Assembly: GCA_964650975.1 (NCBI GenBank)
Contig: CAZYWA010000566.1
Span: 1-5,036 of the forward strand
Origin: CAZYWA01 sp964650975 [NCBI: uncultured bacterium]
Lineage (GTDB): Bacteria > JADJOY01
Direction: 5' to 3'
Length of the DNA: 5,036 nucleotides
Shown here: positions 1 to 5,036 of the stretch, piece after piece
Layout: each line of letters starts with the position of its first letter
Numbering within the stretch: the stretch's first letter is position 1
Notes under the pieces: generated by a model
The model's database searches: none
What the model was told of the DNA's origin: nothing
The model's input: only the letters and a program-made list of their open reading frames with translations
Program-made: the position numbers and the translations under genes

Positions 1-394
1 GCAGCAGCGCGTCGATCTCGGCGGCGCGCATCGGATCGACGCGGTCCTCGAGGGTCTCGCCCTCGACCTTGAGGCACGGCGCGTACTGGACGAAACGCCG
101 GATCCGGAACCTCGACAGCCCTTGAACGATGGTGTTCTGGCCGCCGTCGAGCTTGCTCTCGACCTTGATGATCTTGGCCAGGGTGCCGACCCGGTAGAGA
201 TCGTCCTCGCGCGGATCATCGACCTGGGGCGCGCGCTGGGTCAGGATCAGGATCATCGAGTCGGTGGAGGTCGCCTCCTGGATCGCCTGGAGCGACTTCT
301 CGCGCCCCACGTTGAGCGGCATAGGCAAAAGAGGGAACAGAACCGCATTACGCACCGGCAAGACCGGCACGATTCGAATCGGAGTTTCCTGCAC
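1..394 (-). CDS. lon: ATP-dependent Lon protease, N-terminal part (3' end outside window)
   Basis: Lon is a cytoplasmic AAA+ serine protease that degrades misfolded and some regulatory proteins. Only the first 131 codons are visible, and the gene runs off the left edge. They match the start of the Lon substrate-binding (LAN/PUA-like) domain: LPVRNAVLFPLLPMPLNVGR at residues 12-31 is the family's opening signature (usually LPLRxxVxFPxxxxPLxVGR), followed by REKS, then VDDPREDDLYRVGTLAKI around residues 60-77 and a VQGLSRFRI segment near residue 96. The ATPase and protease domains lie outside. The chosen start is GTG at 394-392, preceded by GGAGG at 403-399 with a 4-nt spacer; no upstream in-frame start fits the family better. 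It is transcribed divergently from the epimerase-cmk-rpsA-sppA group. No CIRCE-type or clear heat-shock promoter was seen upstream. Identification is from direct reading of the translated motifs. Confidence 0.95.
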   Translation of the reverse strand, partial: MQETPIRIVPVLPVRNAVLFPLLPMPLNVGREKSLQAIQEATSTDSMILILTQRAPQVDDPREDDLYRVGTLAKIIKVESKLDGGQNTIVQGLSRFRIRRFVQYAPCLKVEGETLEDRVDPMRAAEIDALL

Positions 395-398
395 GAGT

Positions 399-403
399 CC
401 TCC
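399..403 (-). promoter_or_regulatory. Ribosome binding site of lon
   Basis: GGAGG on the minus strand ends 4 nt before the GTG at 394. It supports the GTG start for lon, since no ATG near the beginning of the Lon domain would keep the conserved LPVR motif. Confidence 0.7.
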
Positions 404-537
404 AGTAGTGCCAGCCCTCAGGACGGCCGGCGATGTCGACCAACGTAGCCACTTTTCGGGCTCCCGCAAGGGAACCAGCCTGTACCACATCGAAGATGGG
501 AAGTCGCGTACTTTCGGGTGGTTGGGGTGGAGCCACC

Positions 538-561
538 CACGGCGGCCGGACCCCCGCCGTG
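538..561. repeat. Perfect 8-bp inverted repeat with 8-nt loop
   Basis: CACGGCGG at 538-545 is the exact reverse complement of CCGCCGTG at 554-561, separated by eight bases. A second, overlapping possibility pairs GGGTGG (516-521) with CCACCC (533-538). The repeat sits near the middle of the divergent intergenic region. It could be an operator dyad or a hairpin in either leader transcript; no T-tract follows on either strand, so it is not a standard intrinsic terminator. In DNA this GC-rich, chance formation is possible. Confidence 0.5.
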
Positions 562-655
562 AGTTGCTAGACACCGGCGTGCGTTTCGTATCACCTTGTT
601 CGATTCTCGGGTCGGAGTGTGGGCTCAAGGGCCCCGGGCCGATTCGTCCTATGCG

Positions 656-722
656 AGATCCAGACCGTTCGACGGTGCCAGGGGGGATCTGCCCGAGGTC
701 TGACCCGGGCGGCGTGGCCCGG
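656..722 (+). promoter_or_regulatory. Structured leader candidate upstream of the epimerase gene
   Basis: AGATCC (656-661) pairs perfectly with GGATCT (685-690), enclosing a second perfect stem, ACCGT (664-668) with ACGGT (672-676) around a TCG loop. Immediately downstream, GCCCG (691-695) can pair with CGGGC (706-710), or CCGGGC (705-710) can pair with GCCCGG (717-722); the two use the same bases and are mutually exclusive. The second ends about 4 nt before the ribosome binding site. I do not recognise a known riboswitch class. Stems this short arise often by chance in GC-rich sequence, so a regulatory role is an inference. Confidence 0.3.
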
Positions 723-725
723 TGC

Positions 726-735
726 GAGAAGGGGG
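726..735 (+). promoter_or_regulatory. Ribosome binding site deciding the epimerase start
   Basis: The purine run GAGAAGGGGG ends 7 nt before the GTG at 743. It lies inside the reading frame if translation began at the upstream GTG at 722, which argues for the 743 start. Confidence 0.6.
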
Positions 736-742
736 CAGGCTC

Positions 743-1711
743 GTGCGCGTCTTGGTAACCGGTGCCGCTGGCTTCATCGGGTCTCACCTCTCCGAGCGGC
801 TGGTGGCCGATGGACACACGGTGATCGGTGTCGATTGCTTCACCGACTACTATCTGCGCGCCTTCAAGGAGCGCAACCTCGACAAGCTGCGCCGTGAGCC
901 ACGTTTTTCCCTGATCGAGCAGGACTTGAACGAGCTCGATCTGCGACCGCTTCTGGACGGCATCGAGTGGGTTTTCCATCAGGCGGCCCAGGCCGGGGTG
1001 CGGGCCAGCTGGGGCGAGAGCTTCCGCGTCTATACCCGGCTCAACGTGGACGCGACCCAGCGACTGCTCGAGGCGGCCAAGGCCCATCCGACCATCCGCA
1101 AGATCGTATGCGCCTCCTCTTCCTCGGTCTACGGCGACGCGGCGACGCTGCCCATGCGCGAAGACCATCCGACCCAGCCGCTCTCGCCTTACGGAGTCAC
1201 CAAGCTCGCGGCCGAGCATCTGGCGGTTCTCTACAGCAAGAATTTCGGTGTCCCGACCGCCAGTCTCCGGTACTTCACCGTCTACGGACCGCGGCAGCGC
1301 CCCGACATGGCCTTCCACAAGTTCCTCAAGGCCACACTCGCGGGCGAAGAGATCAGCGTCTATGGCGACGGCACGCAAACGCGCGATTTCACGTACGTGT
1401 CCGACGCGGTCGAGGCGAACGTGCGCGCGGCGCAGTCCGCTCCGACCGGAGCGGTGCTCAACATCGGCGGTGGATCGCGCGTGTCGGTCCGCGAGGTACT
1501 GCAGATCGTGGGCGAGCTGACCGGGCGGGAGGTGCGAGTTCGCTACCTCGAGACCCAGCACGGCGACATGAAGGACACCGTGGCGGACACCGCGCGGGCT
1601 CGCGAGCAGATCGGGTATCGCGCGCTGGTGGCGCTGCGCGAAGGCCTGGCGCGCGAGCGCGACTGGATCGCGGAGACCTACGGCTCGGCGAACGCCCGGA
1701 GCGAGAGCTGA
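743..1711 (+). CDS. NAD-dependent nucleotide-sugar epimerase, UDP-glucuronate 4-epimerase-like
   Basis: This 322-residue extended short-chain dehydrogenase/reductase probably inverts C4 of a UDP-sugar using bound NAD, supplying precursors for surface polysaccharide. Visible features: GAAGFIG at residues 7-13 (Rossmann GxxGxxG), the beta-2 acidic residue in GVD near 31, a serine run at 125-128 before VYG holding the catalytic Ser, and the YxxxK pair Tyr150/Lys154, close to E. coli GalE numbering (124/149/153). RYFTVYGPRQRPDMAF (176-191) and the early FTDYY segment resemble UDP-glucuronate/galacturonate 4-epimerases more than GalE. GDGTQTRDFTYVSD (208-221) and GDMKDTVADT (274-283) are usual for the family. 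An upstream GTG at 722 would add seven residues before the first strand; 743 is preferred because it has the ribosome binding site and puts the Rossmann strand at the N-terminus. Cmk follows after 14 nt. The substrate is inferred; a decarboxylase or dehydratase relative is less likely. Confidence 0.88.
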   Translation: MRVLVTGAAGFIGSHLSERLVADGHTVIGVDCFTDYYLRAFKERNLDKLRREPRFSLIEQDLNELDLRPLLDGIEWVFHQAAQAGVRASWGESFRVYTRLNVDATQRLLEAAKAHPTIRKIVCASSSSVYGDAATLPMREDHPTQPLSPYGVTKLAAEHLAVLYSKNFGVPTASLRYFTVYGPRQRPDMAFHKFLKATLAGEEISVYGDGTQTRDFTYVSDAVEANVRAAQSAPTGAVLNIGGGSRVSVREVLQIVGELTGREVRVRYLETQHGDMKDTVADTARAREQIGYRALVALREGLARERDWIAETYGSANARSES

Positions 1712-1713
1712 TC

Positions 1714-1718
1714 GAGGA
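1714..1718 (+). promoter_or_regulatory. Ribosome binding site of cmk
   Basis: GAGGA begins 3 bases after the epimerase stop codon and ends 7 nt before the GTG at 1726. It favours 1726 over the other in-frame GTG at 1735, and its place beside the upstream stop suggests translational coupling. Confidence 0.6.
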
Positions 1719-1725
1719 CGGCCGC

Positions 1726-2424
1726 GTGGCCCAGGTGAAGCGCAGCGGGCCGATCGTCGCGATCGACGGTCCGTCCGGCTCCGGAAAGAGCACCCTTGCC
1801 AAGGGGCTCTCGCGCGCCCTCGGCTTGGTGCACATCGACACCGGCGCGATGTACCGGGTGGTCGGATTGCGGGCGTCGGAATCGGGCGTGGACGTGCGCG
1901 ACGACCGCTCGCTCGGACTGCTGTGCGAGCGACTGCGGATCCGGTTCGAGCGCCGCGGCGACGAGGTCCGCGTGTGGGAAGGCGAGCGCGACGTGACGGA
2001 GGACATCCGGCGCCCCGAGGTGAGCCGGCTCGCCTCGGATGTCTCGACCAATCCCAGCGTGCGAGCGGCGCTCGTCGCGATGCAGCGTGAGCTGGGGCGA
2101 ACGGGCGGGGTCGTGATGGACGGTCGCGACGTCGGCACGGTGGTGTTTCCGGACGCCGACGTGAAGCTCTATCTGGAGGCCGAGGTGGAGGAGCGCGCGC
2201 GGCGGCGGTCGGCGGAGCTGGATCAGCGGGGCACTCCGGAGCCTCCGCAGGCGACACTCCAGTCCATGATCGAGCGCGACACCCAGGATTCGACCCGCGC
2301 GCTGGCGCCGTTGCGCCCGGCCGTCGACGCCGTGAGGCTCGACTCCACCGTGCTCGACGCCCAGCAGGTTCTGGGCCGCGCGATCGAACTGGTACGGGCG
2401 CGCGCGGCGAGCTTGACACGCTGA
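1726..2424 (+). CDS. cmk: Cytidylate kinase (CMP/dCMP kinase)
   Basis: Cmk phosphorylates CMP and dCMP to the diphosphates with ATP in the cytoplasm, as part of pyrimidine salvage and recycling. The protein has 232 residues, within the usual 220-230 or so. Features in order: P-loop GPSGSGKST at 15-23 after IVAID; DTGAMYR at 38-44 (NMP-binding region); VTEDIRRPEVSRLAS at about 90-104; MDGRDVGTVVFPDADVKLYL at 131-150 (substrate recognition); and the RDTQDSTRALAPLRPA segment at 184-199, the family's lid/RDxxDxxR signature. It ends with LDST near 205-208, where many homologues have IDTT or LDTT. The GTG start at 1726 is chosen for its GAGGA site and because it leaves a short N-terminus before the first strand. 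The frame stays open far upstream inside the epimerase gene, but that part reads as nonsense. The order cmk then rpsA is a classic pairing, as in E. coli. Confidence 0.96.
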   Translation: MAQVKRSGPIVAIDGPSGSGKSTLAKGLSRALGLVHIDTGAMYRVVGLRASESGVDVRDDRSLGLLCERLRIRFERRGDEVRVWEGERDVTEDIRRPEVSRLASDVSTNPSVRAALVAMQRELGRTGGVVMDGRDVGTVVFPDADVKLYLEAEVEERARRRSAELDQRGTPEPPQATLQSMIERDTQDSTRALAPLRPAVDAVRLDSTVLDAQQVLGRAIELVRARAASLTR

Positions 2425-2430
2425 GTCATC

Positions 2431-2460
2431 TTGCCTTTGGCGGTTGAAACCGGTATCTAT
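2431..2460 (+). promoter_or_regulatory. Candidate internal promoter for rpsA
   Basis: In the 78-nt gap between cmk and rpsA, TTGCCT (2431-2436) and TATCTA (2454-2459) are separated by exactly 17 bases, in a locally AT-rich patch. They match the sigma-70 -35 and -10 consensus at 4/6 and 3/6 positions. Transcription would begin near 2466, giving a leader of about 36 nt with the AGGAGG site. A perfect TTGACA at 2413-2418, inside the end of cmk, has no suitable -10 at 17 bases. An independent rpsA promoter near cmk is known in E. coli; here it is inferred from sequence alone. Confidence 0.35.
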
Positions 2461-2492
2461 TACGGATTCCCTCGAGTTTGGTCCCGCGCATC

Positions 2493-2498
2493 AGGAGG
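2493..2498 (+). promoter_or_regulatory. Ribosome binding site deciding the rpsA start
   Basis: AGGAGG is the strongest Shine-Dalgarno match in the window. It ends 4 nt before ATG 2503 and 10 nt before an in-frame GTG at 2509. It excludes the more upstream in-frame TTG at 2431, which lacks such a site. Confidence 0.8.
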
Positions 2499-2502
2499 TT
2501 GG

Positions 2503-4269
2503 ATGGGAGTGGCACAAGAGAAGCAGCAGTCCTCGTCACGCAACGCGGGCGGCATGAGCCCGTCCTCCGCTCCCATTTCCGCGGGGGCTGACGAGGAGAG
2601 CTTCGAGGCTCTCTTCTCGCTCAGCGAGAAGGCGATCCAGGAAGAAGAGGTCGTCGTCGGACGCGTCCTTCAGATCCTGAAGGACCACGTGCTCGTCGAC
2701 GTCGGCCACAAGTCCGAAGGCCTCATCCCGATCCACGAGTTCCTCGACCACGACGGCCAGCTCACGGTCAAGCCCGGCGACAAGGTCGAGGTGTACCTCG
2801 AGGCGGCCGAGGACGAGGACGGCCTCGTCGTGCTGTCGAAGGAGAAGGCCGACCAGCTGCGCGTCTGGGACCGCATCAGCGACGCATTCGACAAGGGCGA
2901 GCCGGTGCCAGGGAAGATCGTGGCTCGCATCAAGGGCGGGCTGCGCGTCGACATCGGCGTGCCGGCGTTTCTGCCCGGCTCGCAGGTGGATCTGCGGCCG
3001 GTGCGGAACCTCGACGAGGAAATCGGCAAGACCTATCAATTCAAGGTCCTCAAGTTCAACAAGCGCCGCGGCAACATCGTGGTGTCGAGACGCGCGCTCC
3101 TCGAGAGCCAGCGCGAGGCGATGCGCAGCCAGACCCTCGAGAAGATCGAGGAAGGCAAGGTGATGGACGGCGTCGTCAAGAACATCACCGACTACGGCGC
3201 TTTCATCGACCTCGGCGGTATCGACGGGCTGCTCCACGTGACCGACATGTCGTGGGGTCGCGTGAATCATCCCAACGAGGTGTTCAAGGTCGGCGACCAG
3301 GTGAAGGTGAAGGTCCTCAAGTTCGATCGCGAGCGTGGCCGCGTGTCGCTCGGCTACAAGCAGACGATGGAGGATCCGTGGACCTCGGCGCCCGACCGCT
3401 ACCCGCCGGGCACGCGCGTCAAGGGCAAGGTCGTGAGCCTCACCGACTACGGCGCCTTCGTCGAGCTCGAGAAGGGTGTGGAGGGCCTGGTTCACGTCTC
3501 CGAGATGTCGTGGACCAAGAAGGTCAAGCACCCCTCGAAGATCGTGGACGTGGGTCAAGAAGTGGAGGCCCAGGTCCTCGACGTGGACGTCGCGAACCAG
3601 CGCATCTCCCTCGGTCTCAAGCAGATCATGCCGAACCCGTGGGATCTGGTCGAAGAGCGGTACCCGATCGGAACGGTCATCCACGGCAAGATCAAGAACG
3701 TCACCGACTTCGGCATCTTCATCGGTCTCGACGAAGGCATCGACGGTCTGGTGCACATCTCCGACCTGTCGCGGAAGAAGCGGTTCGGACATCCGAGCGA
3801 GATCTACCAGAAGGGGCAGGACGTCGAGGCGGTCGTGCTGCACATCGACCGCGACAACGAGCGCTTCTCGCTCGGCATCAAGCAGCTCGAGCCCGATCCC
3901 TGGACCGAGATCCCGCGCAAGTACTCGATCGGCTCGACCGTCTCGGGTCCGGTCACGGGGATCACGGACTTCGGCGTGTTCGTCGAGATCGAAGAGGGCG
4001 TCGAGGGGCTCATCCACATCTCGGAGCTCGGCGTCGACCGGCCCGACAACATCTCGAAGCTGGTCACGCAGGGTCAGGTGGTGGAAGCCGTCATCACCAA
4101 TCTCGATCCCGTCGAGCGCAAGATCGGGCTCAGCGTGAAGAGTCTCGAGGCCGCCAAGACTCGCGAGGACTTGGAGCGGATCCGGGCGGCGCAGCCCGCG
4201 CCTCCCACGGCGATGGCCGCCGCGTTCGAGCGCGCGTCCGGCGGCGGCGAGCCGAACGCCGACGAGTGA
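2503..4269 (+). CDS. rpsA: 30S ribosomal protein S1, six S1 domains
   Basis: S1 binds single-stranded mRNA and helps load it on the 30S subunit. The protein has 588 residues (E. coli S1 has 557). After a Ser-rich, low-complexity N-terminus of about 46 residues come six OB-fold S1 domains at roughly 47-116, 133-203, 218-289, 303-374, 390-461 and 477-548, then an Ala/Pro-rich tail. Domains 1 and 2 are divergent, as expected for the ribosome-docking pair: domain 2 carries PAFLPGSQVDLRPV. Domains 3-6 are canonical, each with a TDYGAF or TDFGxF motif, a G(L/D)GLxHxS/T core and an S(L)GxKQ-type end. Linkers repeat a DPW/NPW...RYPxG pattern after domains 3, 4 and 5. ATG 2503 is chosen for the AGGAGG site; GTG 2509 is the alternative. 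It lies between cmk (78 nt upstream) and sppA (7 nt downstream). A six-domain S1 is typical of Gram-negative-type bacteria. Confidence 0.97.
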   Translation: MGVAQEKQQSSSRNAGGMSPSSAPISAGADEESFEALFSLSEKAIQEEEVVVGRVLQILKDHVLVDVGHKSEGLIPIHEFLDHDGQLTVKPGDKVEVYLEAAEDEDGLVVLSKEKADQLRVWDRISDAFDKGEPVPGKIVARIKGGLRVDIGVPAFLPGSQVDLRPVRNLDEEIGKTYQFKVLKFNKRRGNIVVSRRALLESQREAMRSQTLEKIEEGKVMDGVVKNITDYGAFIDLGGIDGLLHVTDMSWGRVNHPNEVFKVGDQVKVKVLKFDRERGRVSLGYKQTMEDPWTSAPDRYPPGTRVKGKVVSLTDYGAFVELEKGVEGLVHVSEMSWTKKVKHPSKIVDVGQEVEAQVLDVDVANQRISLGLKQIMPNPWDLVEERYPIGTVIHGKIKNVTDFGIFIGLDEGIDGLVHISDLSRKKRFGHPSEIYQKGQDVEAVVLHIDRDNERFSLGIKQLEPDPWTEIPRKYSIGSTVSGPVTGITDFGVFVEIEEGVEGLIHISELGVDRPDNISKLVTQGQVVEAVITNLDPVERKIGLSVKSLEAAKTREDLERIRAAQPAPPTAMAAAFERASGGGEPNADE

Positions 4270-4276
4270 GTCGCCC

Positions 4277-5036
4277 GTGACGGCTTCGGGTCCGATCCCG
4301 AGCCACACCCCTCGGCGAAGCCGGGGCGTGTGGCTCGTGTTGTTGCTGCTGATCGCGATCGGGGCGCTGGGCGTCGCGGTCCTCGCCTACGTCGTCGACA
4401 ACCACGACGAGCATTCCACGTTCGCGGTCGGCGATCGCGTCGCCATCCTCGAGGTGAAGGGCGTCATCGTCGATTCCAAGGCGATCCTCGACCGCATCGA
4501 GTCGTTCCGCAAGAACGCCTCGGTCAAGGCGGTGGTGGTCCGGATCGACAGCCCCGGCGGCGCCGTCGCTCCGTCCCAGGAAATCTACGAAGCGCTCAAG
4601 AAGCTCGACGAGAAGAAGCCGGTCGTCGCCTCGTTCGGTTCGACCGCCGCCTCGGGCGGGCTCTACGTGGCGTGCGGCGCCCGTCACATCGTGTCGAATC
4701 CGGGCACGCTGACCGGCTCGATCGGGGTGATCCTGGAGGCCGCGAACTACCAGGCGCTCTTCGACAAGGTCGGGCTCAAGAGCGTGGTGGTGAAGAGCGG
4801 CACCTACAAGGACATTCTCTCCCCCACCCGCGAGATGACGGCCGACGAGCGCAAGTTGCTCGAGGCCATGGTGCAGAACGTTTACGGTCAGTTCGTGCAG
4901 GCCGTGTTGCCAGTCGCCCAGAGGCATGGGCTCGACGAAGCACAGCTCAGGGCCATCGCCGACGGGCGCGTGCTCTCGGGCGATCAGGCGTTCCAGGCGG
5001 GACTGGTGGATTCGCTGGGAACGCTCAAGGATGCGG
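4277..5036 (+). CDS. sppA: Signal peptide peptidase SppA, S49 family (3' end outside window)
   Basis: SppA is a membrane-anchored serine protease that degrades cleaved signal peptides outside the cytoplasmic membrane. The first 253 codons are visible. Residues 1-17 are short and basic (RRSR at 13-16), followed by one hydrophobic segment at about 18-40, giving an N-in membrane anchor. The protease core begins with VAILEVKGVI. DSPGG is at 91-95, the nucleophile Ser126 lies in AASGGLYVA, TGSIGV is near 146-151, and Lys178 in GTYKDILSP is the expected general base. The 52-residue Ser-to-Lys spacing equals that of B. subtilis SppA (Ser147/Lys199), so this is the short, single-domain type rather than the E. 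coli tandem form. Most homologues have Tyr where this one has Leu after SGG. GTG 4277 is chosen: it follows the rpsA stop by 7 nt, a weak GAGTGAG lies before it, and later GTGs at 4328 and 4337 would lose the basic anchor. Confidence 0.93.
   Translation, partial: MTASGPIPSHTPRRSRGVWLVLLLLIAIGALGVAVLAYVVDNHDEHSTFAVGDRVAILEVKGVIVDSKAILDRIESFRKNASVKAVVVRIDSPGGAVAPSQEIYEALKKLDEKKPVVASFGSTAASGGLYVACGARHIVSNPGTLTGSIGVILEAANYQALFDKVGLKSVVVKSGTYKDILSPTREMTADERKLLEAMVQNVYGQFVQAVLPVAQRHGLDEAQLRAIADGRVLSGDQAFQAGLVDSLGTLKDA
4299..4337 (+). terminator. Long hairpin at the rpsA/sppA junction, possible attenuator
   Basis: CGAGCCACAC (4299-4308) is the exact reverse complement of GTGTGGCTCG (4328-4337). Inside it, after one C-C mismatch (4309/4327), CCTCGGC (4310-4316) pairs with GCCGGGG (4320-4326) with one G-U pair around a GAA loop (4317-4319). 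The total is 17 pairs in 39 bases, the strongest hairpin I found in the window. Six of the next ten bases are T (4338-4347), short of a true T-tract but T-rich for this DNA. It begins 30 bases after the rpsA stop codon and lies inside codons 8-21 of the chosen sppA frame. The pairing is seen directly; the role as partial terminator or translation brake for sppA is inferred. Confidence 0.45.

Larger units (their letters stand above)
395..742. other. Divergent intergenic region between lon and the epimerase gene
   Basis: These 348 bases hold no credible gene. The region should carry promoters for both flanking genes, but none is convincing. On the plus strand TTGCTA (564-569) is followed after 19 bases by TATCAC (589-594), in the least GC-rich patch. 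On the minus strand TTGCGG (469-464) is followed after 16 bases by TACGTT (447-442), which would give lon a leader of about 40 nt. Both are weak matches to the sigma-70 consensus. Visible secondary structure includes a perfect 8-bp inverted repeat at 538-561, a small stem at 459-476 (one mismatch, GCAA loop), and the nested stems at 656-722 described separately. No tRNA, no CIRCE element and no recognisable riboswitch were seen. Confidence 0.7.

Noticed and set aside
348-536. 62-codon minus-strand frame starting at a GTG upstream of lon and overlapping its start out of frame
   Set aside because: An upstream leader peptide was considered, but there is no clear ribosome binding site and no recognisable sequence.
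629-640. GC-only palindromes GGGCCC and CCCGGG
   Set aside because: Short palindromes like these are expected by chance at this composition, and no extended stem or terminator pattern goes with them.
601-660. Possible tRNA-like piece with a TTCGATTC segment
   Set aside because: No acceptor stem, anticodon arm or D arm could be assembled around it.
264-758. Plus-strand open frame over the lon start and intergenic region
   Set aside because: It is antisense to the conserved Lon N-terminus, has no domain, and has biased Arg/Gly/Ser composition.
967-1725. Upstream extension of the cmk frame through the epimerase gene, suggesting a fusion protein
   Set aside because: The frame is open only because of high GC. 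The translated part is Arg/Gly-rich nonsense overlapping the intact epimerase, and a ribosome binding site with GTG marks the true cmk start at 1726.
2413-2418. Perfect TTGACA at the end of cmk as a -35 element
   Set aside because: Bases 17 positions downstream read TTTGGC, a poor -10, so it is not supported as a promoter by itself.
2536-4308. Long open frame of about 590 codons on the minus strand opposite rpsA
   Set aside because: It is a shadow of the strongly codon-biased rpsA gene. The translation is rich in Asp, Leu, Val, Arg and His with no recognisable domain, while the plus-strand frame encodes six clear S1 domains.
4130-4927. Open frame of about 265 codons on the minus strand opposite rpsA/sppA
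   Set aside because: It crosses two real genes in antisense, has low-complexity Asp/His/Arg composition and no family signature.

Overview
This window is a GC-rich stretch of bacterial chromosome holding five protein genes, two of them cut by the window edges. Going left to right: the start of an ATP-dependent Lon protease gene on the minus strand (1-394, running off the left edge); a divergent intergenic region of about 350 bases (395-742); then four plus-strand genes that look like one transcription unit. These are a UDP-glucuronate 4-epimerase-like nucleotide-sugar epimerase (743-1711), cytidylate kinase cmk (1726-2424), ribosomal protein S1 rpsA with six S1 domains (2503-4269), and the first about 250 codons of a SppA-type signal peptide peptidase (4277-5036, running off the right edge).

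The organism is a free-living-type bacterium with high GC and strong GC bias at third codon positions. Four of the five genes appear to start with GTG; only rpsA has ATG. The cmk-rpsA pairing is widespread (Proteobacteria and relatives), and rpsA followed by sppA is seen in several deltaproteobacterial and related lineages. The phylum cannot be fixed from this sequence alone; an uncultivated high-GC lineage is possible, but that is inference.

The plus-strand genes are tightly packed: 14 nt between epimerase and cmk, 78 nt between cmk and rpsA, and 7 nt between rpsA and sppA. The cmk-rpsA gap holds a candidate internal promoter and a clear AGGAGG ribosome binding site, so rpsA may be expressed more strongly than the genes before it. 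A 39-base hairpin, 17 base pairs with one mismatch, covers the beginning of the sppA reading frame just after rpsA and could reduce read-through or translation into sppA. The leader before the epimerase can fold into several short nested or competing stems.

Functionally this is housekeeping: protein quality control (Lon, SppA), pyrimidine nucleotide supply (Cmk), translation initiation (S1) and sugar-nucleotide supply for surface polysaccharide (epimerase). I see no mobile element, CRISPR array, tRNA, rRNA or defence system, and no convincing undescribed system. The points of most interest are the RNA-structure signals in the non-coding stretches and at the rpsA/sppA junction.
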